DNA from: JADHLJ01 sp038146985
GTDB taxonomy: Bacteria; Pseudomonadota; Alphaproteobacteria; Thalassobaculales; Thalassobaculaceae
Assembly (NCBI GenBank): GCA_038146985.1
Contig: JAYQSQ010000018.1
Span: forward strand, 124,001-188,000
Direction: 5' to 3'
Length of the DNA stretch: 64,000 nucleotides
Below, in pieces: positions 7,999-16,348 of this stretch. The notes beneath the pieces were generated by a model. It searched no databases. It was not told where the DNA came from and worked only from the letters and a program-made list of their open reading frames with translations. The position numbers were made by a program, and so were the translations under genes. The stretch's first letter is position 1; every line of letters begins with the position of its first letter.

Positions 7999-8418
7999 TC
8001 AGTCCATCGTATCCAGGGCCTTTTGGAAGCGGCCGGCGTGGCTGCGTTCCGCCTTGGCGAGGGTCTCGAACCAGTCGGCGATCTCATCGAAGCCTTCTTC
8101 GCGGGCGGTCTTCGCCATGCCCGGATACATGTCCGTGTACTCGTGGGTTTCGCCGGCAATGGCGGCCTTGAGGTTGTCACCGGTGCCGCCGATCGGCTTT
8201 CCGGTCGCCGGATCACCGGTTTCCTCGAGAAACTCGAGATGACCGTGCGCGTGGCCGGTTTCGCCTTCCGCCGTGGAACGGAAAACCGCCGCCACGTCGT
8301 TATATCCCTCGATGTCGGCTTTCTGAGCGAAATAGAGATAGCGCCGGTTGGCTTGCGATTCGCCGGCGAATGCCGCCTTGAGGTTCTCTTCGGTCTTCGA
8401 GTTCTTGAGGCCCGCCAT
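7999..8418 (-). CDS. Rubrerythrin (diiron domain only, erythrin-like)
   Basis: A 139-aa ferritin-like four-helix diiron protein; the start at 8418 has GGGAG about 8 bases upstream. Diiron ligands are visible as AGESQANRRY in the first helix pair, GETGHAHGH in the second, then AGETHEYTDMYP and AKAERSHAGRF. The C-terminal rubredoxin domain with two CxxC knuckles found in classical rubrerythrin is absent, so this is the short erythrin/sulerythrin type. Family members reduce hydrogen peroxide and can handle iron. It is the first gene after a promoter with an Irr-like box, and the Fe-S protein downstream may serve as its electron donor (inference). Confidence 0.93.
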   Translation of the reverse strand: MAGLKNSKTEENLKAAFAGESQANRRYLYFAQKADIEGYNDVAAVFRSTAEGETGHAHGHLEFLEETGDPATGKPIGGTGDNLKAAIAGETHEYTDMYPGMAKTAREEGFDEIADWFETLAKAERSHAGRFQKALDTMD

Positions 8419-8493
8419 TTTGATCTCCCGATCCAGACTGGAATTCGCCCGCTCCAGATGGCCTGCAACGGCAGCGGGCGCTTGATAGCGTTT

Positions 8494-8523
8494 GTTATAG
8501 GAAGGCCGAGGCCAAGCCGTCAA
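8494..8523 (-). promoter_or_regulatory. Candidate sigma-70 promoter for the rubrerythrin operon
   Basis: Read on the minus strand, TTGACG (8523-8518) and TATAAC (8499-8494) are each one base from consensus and are 18 bp apart. The start point would be near 8487, leaving a leader of about 70 nt before the rubrerythrin ATG. An Irr-box-like palindrome lies a few bases upstream of the -35. Confidence 0.65.
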
Positions 8524-8528
8524 GGTCA

Positions 8529-8545
8529 TTTAGAATGATTCGAAA
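8529..8545. promoter_or_regulatory. Irr-box / iron control element (ICE)-like palindrome
   Basis: TTTAGAATGATTCGAAA is a 17-bp near-palindrome with one mismatch between arms, TTTAGAA and TTCGAAA. It matches the known iron control element pattern TTTAGAA-N3-TTCTAAA at all but one arm position. It is centred about 50 bp upstream of the predicted rubrerythrin start point, and the irr gene itself ends 35 bp away. The surroundings (8520-8580) are AT-rich and hold no gene. Confidence 0.65.
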
Positions 8546-8579
8546 AATATCGTTAATAGATTGAAAAATATAGATAAAA

Positions 8580-9050
8580 CTATTTGTCCTTGGCTTTGAT
8601 ACGGATCACGACATCGACCCTGTCGATCGAGAATCCCTCTGGGATCTCGGGCAGCACCTCGACCGAGACAAGGTTCGACGGTACGTCCTGCAAGCGGCCG
8701 TGCGTGGCGTCATAGAGGTGATGGTGGTCGCTCACATTGGTATCGAAATAGGCACGTCCAGCCTCGACCACGACCTCTCGGACGAGGCCGGCGGCGCGGA
8801 ACTGATTCAGGGTGTTATAGACGGTCGCGAGCGAGATCGCGGCGCCCCGCGCCTCGGCCTCCGAATGGAGCTGCTCGGCGGTGACGTGCCGGTCTCCCTG
8901 TTCGAACAGGACCTTTGCGATCAGCAGGCGCTGCCGCGTCGGTCTCAGACCGGCGCGGTCAAGAATGGATGTGGCCATCTCACCGGCACTGCGCAAGCCG
9001 TCGACCATGTTGCGTCCAAGTCGATCCGGAACCGTTGTCGCTACAAGCAT
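8580..9050 (-). CDS. irr: Iron response regulator Irr (Fur superfamily)
   Basis: Alphaproteobacterial Fur-family regulator of iron and heme genes. The winged-helix part reads DRAGLRPTRQR, DRHVTAEQLHSEA and SLATVYNTLNQF. The sensor part has YFDTNVSDHHHLYD, whose histidine triplet is typical of Irr, and ends with the Irr-like segment IDRVDVVIRIK. The CxxC structural zinc motif of Fur is absent, and so is the N-terminal heme regulatory motif GCPWHD of Bradyrhizobium Irr. The start is uncertain: ATGs at 9050, 9008 and 8978 are in frame, and the conserved part begins near 8975. Location beside fabA-fabB-fabI matches rhizobial irr loci. Confidence 0.9.
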   Translation of the reverse strand: MLVATTVPDRLGRNMVDGLRSAGEMATSILDRAGLRPTRQRLLIAKVLFEQGDRHVTAEQLHSEAEARGAAISLATVYNTLNQFRAAGLVREVVVEAGRAYFDTNVSDHHHLYDATHGRLQDVPSNLVSVEVLPEIPEGFSIDRVDVVIRIKAKDK

Positions 9051-9265
9051 CAGACATCAGAAACCAGGGAGTCTTGTCAAGCGTCCGGTGAACCGCCGAT
9101 TGATCGGTCCGCACGGATCAACGCTTTAGCCCACGGCGTTGCGAAGACATTGGCATGGCCTTCGAATTTGTGTTTTTCTTGAGGTGTGGAACGGCGCGCG
9201 ATGGTACAAGACCCTCCCGGCGTCGTTGATGATTACGACGATCGTTCTCCAGGGAATAGCGACAC

Positions 9266-9799
9266 GTGACGTCTCAACGAGCTTCAAGTTTCAGTTACAA
9301 GGATCTGATCGAGTGCGCGCAGGGCCGGCTGTTCGGGCCGGGCAACGCGCAGCTTCCGATGCCGCCCATGCTCATGTTCGATCGCATCACCAAGATCAGC
9401 GAAAGTGGTGGCGCCAACGGCAAGGGTGAGGTCGAGGCCGAATTCGACATCAAACCGGATCTTTGGTTCTTCAAATGCCATTTCGAAGGCGACCCGGTGA
9501 TGCCGGGCTGCCTTGGCATGGATGCGCTGTGGCAATTGCTCGGCTTCACCTTGGGGTGGCTGGGGGGGCTCGGGTCCGGTCGCGCGATCTCGGTCGGCGA
9601 GGTCAAGTTCACGGGCCAGGTGCTGCCGACCGCGAAACTGTTGAAATTCAAGCTCGATATGAAGCGGGTGATCATGCGGAAACTCTGCATGGGCATCGCC
9701 GACGGTGTCGTGCTGTGCGACGGGGAACCGGTGTTCGAAGCCAAGGACATCCGCGTTGGCCTCTTCAACAACCCCGCCGTTGCCCAGGGGGCCAATTGA
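9266..9799 (+). CDS. fabA: 3-hydroxydecanoyl-ACP dehydratase/isomerase
   Basis: Type II fatty-acid synthesis enzyme that dehydrates 3-hydroxydecanoyl-ACP and isomerises the trans-2 product to cis-3, the branch point to unsaturated fatty acids. The active-site histidine is at about residue 72 in CHFEGDPVMPGCLGMD and the catalytic aspartate about residue 86 in the same stretch. The start is a GTG at 9266 and the 177-aa length is standard. The stop codon overlaps the fabB ATG by one base (TGATG), implying translational coupling. The spacer up to irr (9051-9265) holds divergent promoters not resolved here. Confidence 0.96.
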   Translation: MTSQRASSFSYKDLIECAQGRLFGPGNAQLPMPPMLMFDRITKISESGGANGKGEVEAEFDIKPDLWFFKCHFEGDPVMPGCLGMDALWQLLGFTLGWLGGLGSGRAISVGEVKFTGQVLPTAKLLKFKLDMKRVIMRKLCMGIADGVVLCDGEPVFEAKDIRVGLFNNPAVAQGAN

Positions 9800-11019
9800 T
9801 GCGACGCGTCGCCGTGACCGGATTGGGCATCGTTTCCAGTATCGGAAACAACGCGAATGAGGTTACGGACTCGCTGAAACAGGGTCGTTCCGGAATCACC
9901 TTTTGCGAGGAATATCGCGACATGGGGTTCCGTAGCCATGTCCACGGCTCGTTGAAACTCGATCCAAGCGATCATATCGACCGGAAACTGCTTCGTTTCA
10001 TGGGTGATGGCGCCGCCTACACCTACATGGCGATGGAGGAGGCGATCGCCGATTCCGGATTGGACGTGGGAGACATCAGCGACCCGATGACCGGCATGAT
10101 CGTCGGATCAGGCGGGCCGTCGACTTCCAACATGATGGCGGCGTTCGATCTCGCGCGCGAAAAGGGGCCCAAGCGGGTCGGGCCGTATATGGTGCCGAGG
10201 GTGATGTCGAGCACGGTTTCGGCAACGCTTTCGACCGCGTTCAGGATCAAGGGGCTCAGCTACTCGATCAGTTCCGCCTGTTCGACCAGTTCGCATTGCA
10301 TCGGCAACGCGTTCGAGATGATCCAGCTCGGCAAGCAGGATGTGATGTTCGCCGGCGGCGGTGAGGAACTGCACTGGTCACTTTCGGTGCTGTTCGATGC
10401 CATGGGTGCGCTGTCTTCGAAGTATAACGATACGCCGACCAAGGCCTCGCGCGCTTATGACGCCGACCGCGACGGGTTTGTGATCGCCGGCGGCGGCGGG
10501 GTCGTGGTTCTCGAGGAAATGGAACGGGCAAAGGCGCGGGGCGCCAAGATTTATGCCGAGCTCGTCGGATACGGCGCGACCTCCGACGGTGTCGACATGG
10601 TCCAGCCCTCCGGCGAGGGAGCGGTGCGATGCATGCGCCTGGCGTTACGTGGAATCGACGAGCCGGTGGACTATATCAACACCCACGGCACCAGCACGCC
10701 GATTGGCGACACCAAGGAACTTGAGGCGATCAGAGAAGTTTTCGCCCAGCGGAACTCGATCCCGGCGATCAGTTCCACCAAATCCCTGACCGGACACTCT
10801 CAAGGCGCGGCGGGCGTGCATGAGGCTATCTACACGCTGCTGATGATGAAGAATAAATTCCTCGCCGCCTCGGCGAACATCGAGACTCTCGATCCCGAGG
10901 CCGGCGACATGCCGATATTGTTGGAGCGTCAGGACGACGCGAAGATCAATCTGGCGATTTCCAACAGTTTCGGATTCGGCGGCACCAACTCGGTCTTGGC
11001 GTTCCGCGCCCATGACTGA
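9799..11019 (+). CDS. fabB: 3-oxoacyl-ACP synthase I
   Basis: Beta-ketoacyl-ACP synthase that elongates the cis-3-decenoyl-ACP made by FabA. The start at 9799 overlaps the fabA stop; a longer frame would lie inside fabA. The Cys-His-His triad is in place: cysteine about residue 161 in SSACSTSSHC, histidine in NTHGTSTPIGD and histidine in SLTGHSQGAAG. The C-terminal glycine-rich NSFGFGGTNS is the usual family ending. Length 406 aa is normal. Together with FabA it makes this organism competent for anaerobic-type unsaturated fatty-acid synthesis. Confidence 0.96.
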   Translation: MRRVAVTGLGIVSSIGNNANEVTDSLKQGRSGITFCEEYRDMGFRSHVHGSLKLDPSDHIDRKLLRFMGDGAAYTYMAMEEAIADSGLDVGDISDPMTGMIVGSGGPSTSNMMAAFDLAREKGPKRVGPYMVPRVMSSTVSATLSTAFRIKGLSYSISSACSTSSHCIGNAFEMIQLGKQDVMFAGGGEELHWSLSVLFDAMGALSSKYNDTPTKASRAYDADRDGFVIAGGGGVVVLEEMERAKARGAKIYAELVGYGATSDGVDMVQPSGEGAVRCMRLALRGIDEPVDYINTHGTSTPIGDTKELEAIREVFAQRNSIPAISSTKSLTGHSQGAAGVHEAIYTLLMMKNKFLAASANIETLDPEAGDMPILLERQDDAKINLAISNSFGFGGTNSVLAFRAHD

Positions 11020-11067
11020 CGACGACACGCCTCGGCACGAAAAAATGATTGGGAGTATCGGGCGACG

Positions 11068-11880
11068 ATGACCGAAGCGCGGGCATCGAGTAACGGCCTC
11101 ATGGCGGGCCGCAAGGGACTGATCATGGGTGTCGCCAATGACCGGTCGATCGCGTGGGGCATCGCCTCGGCGGTGGCGGCACAGGGCGCCGAACTGGCTT
11201 TCACCTACCAGAGCGAGTCCATCGCCCGGCGTGTCGAGCCGTTGGCCGAGTCGGTCGGTTCGTCCTTGGTGCTGGAATGTGATGTGTCCAACGACGCGCA
11301 TCTGGACGCGTTGTTTGACCGTCTCGCCCGTGAATGGGGCGGCCTTGATTTCGTCGTCCACGCCATCGCCTATTCCGAGAAGTCGGAACTCAAGGGCCGG
11401 TATGTCGACACCAGCCGTGAGAACTTCCGGAACACGATGGACGTCTCCTGCTTTTCCTTCACCAATGTGGCCCGGCGCGCGGCGGGCATGATGAAGGAAG
11501 GCGGCAGCATGATTACCCTGACTTATCTGGGCTCGGTGCGCACCATACCGAACTACAACGTCATGGGGATCGCCAAGGCCGCGCTTGAGGCGAGCGTTCG
11601 TTATATCGCGACCGATGTGGGGGGACGCGGTATCCGGGTGAACGCGCTCTCACCCGGGCCGATGCGGACCCTGGCGGGCTCGGCGATCGCCGATGCACGC
11701 TATGTTTACCGTTATTCCGAGGCCAATTCGCCGCTGGAGCGCAACATCGACATGGAAGAGGTGGGCAACGCCGCCCTGTTCCTCTTGAGCGATCTCTCGT
11801 CCGGGATGACCGGCGAGGTGCACTACGTCGATGGCGGTTTGCGGGTGGTCGGGATTCCGAGGCCGCGAGCCGGCGAATAG
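11068..11880 (+). CDS. fabI: Enoyl-ACP reductase (NADH)
   Basis: Last step of the fatty-acid elongation cycle: reduces trans-2-enoyl-ACP. It is a divergent short-chain dehydrogenase, with GVANDRSIAWGIA as nucleotide-binding turn and the catalytic tyrosine-lysine pair in NYNVMGIAKAA. The segment LSPGPMRTLAGS matches the FabI substrate loop. Length 270 aa; a second in-frame ATG twelve codons downstream could be the true start, because the first residues are not conserved. It lies 48 bp behind fabB, completing a fabA-fabB-fabI operon that ends 3 bp from the convergent ugpQ-like gene. Confidence 0.95.
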   Translation: MTEARASSNGLMAGRKGLIMGVANDRSIAWGIASAVAAQGAELAFTYQSESIARRVEPLAESVGSSLVLECDVSNDAHLDALFDRLAREWGGLDFVVHAIAYSEKSELKGRYVDTSRENFRNTMDVSCFSFTNVARRAAGMMKEGGSMITLTYLGSVRTIPNYNVMGIAKAALEASVRYIATDVGGRGIRVNALSPGPMRTLAGSAIADARYVYRYSEANSPLERNIDMEEVGNAALFLLSDLSSGMTGEVHYVDGGLRVVGIPRPRAGE

Positions 11881-11883
11881 CCG

Positions 11884-12625
11884 CTACCCCGACATTGTGG
11901 ACAGAAGCCGTGGATCGTCGGTGATGATCGCGTCGACACCCCATTTGAACAGCGTCGCCGCGCGCTCGGGATCGTTGACCGTATAGGGCAGGACCAGCAG
12001 TCCCTCGGTCTTGACGTTGCGGACGGATGCGGCGTCCTCCAAAAGCTGGTGATGCGGATGCAGCGAGACGCAGCCGAGGCGCCTTGCCGCTTCGAGCCAG
12101 TCGACCGGCCATTCGGAAATCAGGAGCCCGCGAGGCCACTGGGGCCCGTGATCCCGCAAAGCCTCCAATGAGGCACGCTTGAAACTCGAAAAGACAATGG
12201 ACCCGGCGATCACGGCATCACCGGAGCCGAGCACCTCCGCCAGGATCTGCAACGCCGCATGCGCGGTCGCGCGTTCCTCGCCGGCGGCCGGCTTGATTTC
12301 GATATTCATGCCGAGACCGAGATCCCGGCACAGCGCGATGGTCTCGCGCAAAGTGGGAATTGTTTCGCCCGTGAAGTCCGCGCCGAACCAGGCGCCGGCG
12401 TCAAGGGTCTTCAGCTCCGCCGCCGTGCGGGTGGAAACCGGCCCTTGTCCGTTGCTGGTCAACCTGAGATCATCGTCATGGAAGATGACAGGAACCCCGT
12501 CGGCGGACAGCCGGACATCAATTCGACCCAGTCAGCGCCATCGGTTGCGGCGCGCCGGAACGAGGCCAGCGTGTTCTCCGGCGCCACCGCCGCCGCGCCA
12601 CGGTGTCCAATGAGGTGCGGTGGCT
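11884..12625 (-). pseudogene. ugpQ: Glycerophosphodiester phosphodiesterase, frame broken near its start (probably sequence error)
   Basis: Hydrolyses glycerophosphodiesters to sn-glycerol 3-phosphate and an alcohol. The N-terminal catalytic part is in one frame: LIGHRGAAAVAPENTLASF and DGADWVEL, carrying His-Arg and the metal-binding glutamate. The rest is in another frame, starting at DLRLTSNGQGPVS and ending at 11884. One missing base near 12513 (a G before GATGTC) would join them as WVELDVRLSADGVPVIFHDD, the family signature. The 3' 190 codons are intact. The exact start cannot be set because this stretch adjoins the error-rich pnp region. The fold is otherwise complete, so true loss of function is unlikely. 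Confidence 0.75.
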
Positions 12626-12669
12626 TGGAAAGACAACGCCACCAGGCCCGATCCGGAACCCGGTGGCGT
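12626..12669 (-). terminator. Probable intrinsic terminator downstream of pnp
   Basis: On the minus strand ACGCCACCGGG pairs with CCTGGTGGCGT (11 bp, one G-U) around a 12-nt loop and is followed by TGTCTTTCC. It begins 34 bp after the inferred pnp stop and ends just before the ugpQ-like gene. The T-tract is modest and this part of the sequence may contain errors. Confidence 0.45.
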
Positions 12670-12702
12670 GCTGGTGACATTCGATGCCATCGTCGTAGCA
12701 AA

Positions 12703-14815
12703 CTAGGCGGCGTCGCCTTCTGCTTCGCTCGGACAGGTCTTCGCCGGTTTCCTGGTCGACCGTCCGCATGCTCAGCTTGACCTGCCGCGGTCATCGAAGC
12801 CGATGACTTTTGACCCTTGACCGAGTCGCCGACATTGACGACGTCGGTGGTCTTGTTGACCCGGCCGGGCAGCAGCTCGCTGATATGCACGAGCCCGTCG
12901 CGGGCCGAGGAAGTCTCACGAAGGCGCCGAAATCGACGGTTTTGACGACCTTGCCGTTGTAGATCACGCCGATTTCCGGTTCGGCGACGATCGACTTGAT
13001 CCAGTCGATGGCGGCCTGGCTGGCGCTGTTGTCGACGGCGGCGACCTTGACCACGCCGTCGTCGTCGATATCGATCTTGGCGCCGGTCACTTCGCAGATT
13101 TCGCGGATGACCTTGCCGGGGCCGGATGATCTCGCGGATCTTGTCCTTGTTGATGGTGATCGTCGTCACCCGTGGCGCATGGTCGGAAACACCTTCGCGG
13201 CCGGCGGAGATGGCTTTTTCCATCTGCCGAGAATGTGGAGCCGGCCGTCACGGGCCTGATCCAGCGCGATCCGCATGATCTCCTCGGTGATCGAGGTGAT
13301 CTTGATGTCCATCTGCAGGAGGTGACGCCCTCGGCCGTGCCGGCGACCTTGAAATCCATGTCGCCGAGATGGTCCTCGTCACCCAGAATGTCGGAAAGCA
13401 CCGCGAAGCGTCGCCTTCCTTGATCAGGCCCATGGCGATGCCGGCGCAGGGATTCTTCAGCGGCACACCGGCATCCATCAGCGACATCGAGTGCCGCAGA
13501 CGGTTGCCATCGAGGAGGAGCCGTTCGACTCGGTGATTTCTGAAACCACCCGAAGCGTGTACGGAAAGTCGTCCTTCGCCGGAATCAGCGGCCGCATCGC
13601 CCGCCAGGCGAGCTTGCCGTGGCCGATCTCGCGTCGGCCCGACCGAACATCCGCTCCGGCCTCGCCCACCGAGTAGGGCGGGAAGTTGTAGTGCAGCATG
13701 AAATGCTGCGGCACTCACCCTCAAGCGCATCGATGATCTGCTCGTCCTGGCCGGTGCCGAGAGTCGTGACGACCAGCGCCTGGGTCTCGCCTCGGGTAAA
13801 CAGGGCGGAACCATGAGCCTGGGAAGTACCCCGACCTCGCAGACGATCGGACGCACCGTCTCTGGTGTCACGCCCGTCGATCCGCTTACCGGTATCGAGA
13901 ATGGAGCCGCGCACGATATCCGCCTCAAGCGTCTTCAGCACTTCCTTGGCGGCGTTCAGCTCTTCTTCGGTCTCGAGCAACTCCAGGCCCCTTGGCCTTG
14001 GCGGCGGCGACGAGATCCTGGCGCTGGGTCTTGTCGGCGACCTGGTAGGCGGCCTGGAGATCCCGGTGATCGCGGCGGAAAGCTTCGCCTTAACCGTTTC
14101 AACTTCCGGCGCTTGCGGCGGAACATCGCGCGGGTCCTTGGCGCAGGCCTCGGCGAGCCTCGATGATCGCGTCGATTACCTCCTGGCAGGCCCGGTGACC
14201 GAACATCACCGCGCCGAGCATGGTCTCCTCGAGAGCGCATTGGCCTGGGATTCGACCATCAGCACGCCTTCGCGCGTTCCGGCCATCACCAGATCAAGCT
14301 CGGACTCCGCGACGTCCTGCTGTCCGGGTTGAGGATGTATTCCCATTCTTATAGCCGATCCGGGCGGCGCCGATCGGGCCGAGGAACGGCAGGCCGGAGA
14401 TGGTGAGCGCCGCCGAGGCACCGACCATCGCGACGATATCGGGATCGTTCTCAAGGTCATGGCTGAGAACCGTGCAGATGACCTGGGTTTCGCACTTTGT
14501 AACCCTTGACGAGCGGCCGGATCGGCCGGTCGATCAGGCGGGAAACCAGGGTTTCTTCTCGGTCGGGCGTCCTTCGCGCTTGAAGAACCCGCCGGGGATC
14601 TTGCCGGCGGCGAAGGTCTTTTCCTGATAGTTGACGGTCAGCGGAAAGAAATCCAGACCCGGCTTCGGGCTCTTGGCGCCGACGGCCGTGCAGAGCACGG
14701 TGGTTTCGCCGAGGCTCGCCATGACGGCGCCGTCGGCCTGACGGGCGATTTTCCCCGTCTCGAGGACGAGCTTGCGGCCGCCCCAGTTGAGTTCCTTACG
14801 GTAAACTTCGAACAT
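12703..14815 (-). pseudogene. pnp: Polynucleotide phosphorylase, frame interrupted by about two dozen indels (probably consensus errors)
   Basis: 3'-5' phosphorolytic exoribonuclease of the RNA degradosome. The start at 14815 gives a perfect N-terminus (MFEVYRKELNWGGRKLVLET). Conserved pieces then appear in all three frames in the right order: GLPFLGPIGAARIGY, ELDLVMAGTREGVLMVES, AHGSALFTRGETQ, FMLHYNFPPYSVGE, ESNGSSSMATVCG, the KH-domain start EIIxPG, TGAKIDIDDDGVVKV, and the S1 domain ending VDQETGEDLSERS. The span of about 704 codons is the normal size. Single-base gains or losses, mostly of G or C, break the frame repeatedly between about 12.7 and 14.56 kb. The first 85 codons and both neighbours are clean. 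It follows rpsO as usual. Confidence 0.85.
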
Positions 14816-15090
14816 TCTTGTTATTTCCCTACATCAAGGTCGCACCGGTCAAACCATGCAGAAAACCGCGACAAGCCGGCCCTTTGGCCAAGCTCGCCAC
14901 GTTCACGCATGGTTAAGCTAGAGAAACTGCGTCACGCCAAATGCGAACACACATCGGTTGTGTGCGACCCTACGGTTTCCATATCCTTCTCAAGCGCGCC
15001 CTCAATGCCACGGAATGCCGGCCGGGTCAAACAGAGTTTGACACGCGACAGCCGCGAGCCGTCCGATTTAGCCGGCCATATGGGCACTTG
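14816..15090. other. pnp leader / rpsO-pnp intergenic region
   Basis: The spacer between the rpsO terminator and the pnp start has no supported gene. Two overlapping short plus-strand frames here show no recognisable features. In other bacteria the pnp leader folds into an RNase III target used for autoregulation; no clear long stem was recognised by eye in this one. Confidence 0.4.
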
Positions 15091-15091
15091 C

Positions 15092-15117
15092 AAAAAGATC
15101 CGCCGCCGGTGCGGCGG
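15092..15117 (-). terminator. Intrinsic terminator after rpsO
   Basis: On the minus strand CCGCCGC-ACCG-GCGGCGG forms a perfect 7-bp GC stem with a tetraloop, followed by ATCTTTTTG. It starts 18 bp after the rpsO stop and fits a rho-independent terminator separating rpsO from pnp. Confidence 0.8.
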
Positions 15118-15134
15118 CTTCGGGGAACCGCGAG

Positions 15135-15404
15135 TTAACGGCGCAAACCAAGACTTTTGATCGTCTCGGCGTAGCGCTCTTCGCTTCGCGAGCGAAGATA
15201 GTCGAGCAACCGGCGGCGCTGGCCGACCATGATCAGCAAACCCCGGCGGGAATGAAAATCCTTCTTATGGACTTTCAGGTGTTCCGTCAGGTTGGCGATC
15301 CGGGTGGTCAGGATGGCGCATTGCACTTCCGGAGAGCCGGTATCGCCCTCGGCCCGGCCGTACTGCTTGATCAGTTCGGCCTTCTTTTCCTGTGTAATCG
15401 ACAT
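15135..15404 (-). CDS. rpsO: 30S ribosomal protein S15
   Basis: Primary 16S rRNA-binding protein of the small-subunit platform, 89 aa, the family's standard length. The start at 15404 gives MSITQEKKAELIKQYG; an upstream in-frame extension overlaps truB and is not conserved. Signature stretches are GDTGSPEVQ, LTEHLKVHKKDFHSRRGLL and QRRRLLDYL. It follows truB by 17 bp and is followed by its own terminator, in the classical truB-rpsO-pnp order. Confidence 0.98.
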   Translation of the reverse strand: MSITQEKKAELIKQYGRAEGDTGSPEVQCAILTTRIANLTEHLKVHKKDFHSRRGLLIMVGQRRRLLDYLRSRSEERYAETIKSLGLRR

Positions 15405-15421
15405 CGGATACTCCGCTTGGG

Positions 15422-16348
15422 TCAGAGATTGAGAACACGAACCGGGCAGACGCATCCGCCTTGGATGCGGGAGATCGCGACGGGTGTCCCGGAGGAAATC
15501 GCGAAGAGCAGATCGCCCTCGCGAAGCGCTCCGAGGCGGTCCCGGTCGGCGGCCCGAAATACCGGAACCGTCTGACCGCGTCTCAGCCTGTTCGCTTCAT
15601 CGTCCGTGAGAGGCATGGCCGGGATGCCGTCCAGCGCTGTCTCCACGGGCAATAGGTGCTCGAAAGCGGCGGGACTATGCGCCAAGCCTTCCAGCGAATC
15701 CAGTGAAATCGCATTGTTCTCGGAAAATGGCCCGACCCGCAGCCGGCGCAGGGCGGAAACATGGCCGACCGTGCCGACCGCCAGCGCCAGGTCGCGGGCC
15801 AGGGCGCGCATATAGGCCCCTTTGCCGCTGGTCACCAGGAAGGTGGCATGATCGGCGTCGATGATTTCGTCGAGGGTGAAGGACTCGATCAGAATTTCGC
15901 GTGCCGGAATTTCGACCGGCTGGTCGTTGCGGGCCAGATCATAAGCGCGCTGGCCCTGTATCTTGATCGCGGAAAACCGGGGCGGCACCTGCTCGATCAT
16001 GCCGACGAAACGCGGCAGGGCCGCTTCGATGGCGTCACGGCAGGGCCGCGCTTCGGACGTTCGGGTGACAGCGCCCTCGCAGTCGTCCGTGTCGCGCTCC
16101 TCGCCCCAGCGGACTTCGAAGCGGTAGTCCTTGTTCGCGTCCATGGCGTAGGGGATGGTCTTGGTCGCCTCGCCCAGGGCGATCGGCAGCACCCCGGTTG
16201 CAAGCGGATCGAGCGTGCCCGAATGGCCGGCCTTGGCTGCGTTGAAAACGCAGCGCACGACGTTGACCGCATGGGTCGATGTGACACCGCTTGGTTTGTC
16301 GATGATGACCCAGCCGTTGATCGGCTCGCCGCGTTTCCTACGCGCCAT
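15422..16348 (-). CDS. truB: tRNA pseudouridine(55) synthase
   Basis: Makes the universal pseudouridine 55 in the T-loop of tRNAs. The catalytic aspartate is at about residue 47 in GHSGTLDPLATG. Other signatures are DKPSGVTSTHAVN at the N-terminus, the KDYRFEVRWGE segment, and SGKGAYMRALARDLA before a PUA-like C-terminal part. Length 308 aa is typical. Its first 11 bases overlap the end of rbfA, so the two are translationally linked inside the nusA-infB superoperon. Confidence 0.97.
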   Translation of the reverse strand: MARRKRGEPINGWVIIDKPSGVTSTHAVNVVRCVFNAAKAGHSGTLDPLATGVLPIALGEATKTIPYAMDANKDYRFEVRWGEERDTDDCEGAVTRTSEARPCRDAIEAALPRFVGMIEQVPPRFSAIKIQGQRAYDLARNDQPVEIPAREILIESFTLDEIIDADHATFLVTSGKGAYMRALARDLALAVGTVGHVSALRRLRVGPFSENNAISLDSLEGLAHSPAAFEHLLPVETALDGIPAMPLTDDEANRLRRGQTVPVFRAADRDRLGALREGDLLFAISSGTPVAISRIQGGCVCPVRVLNL

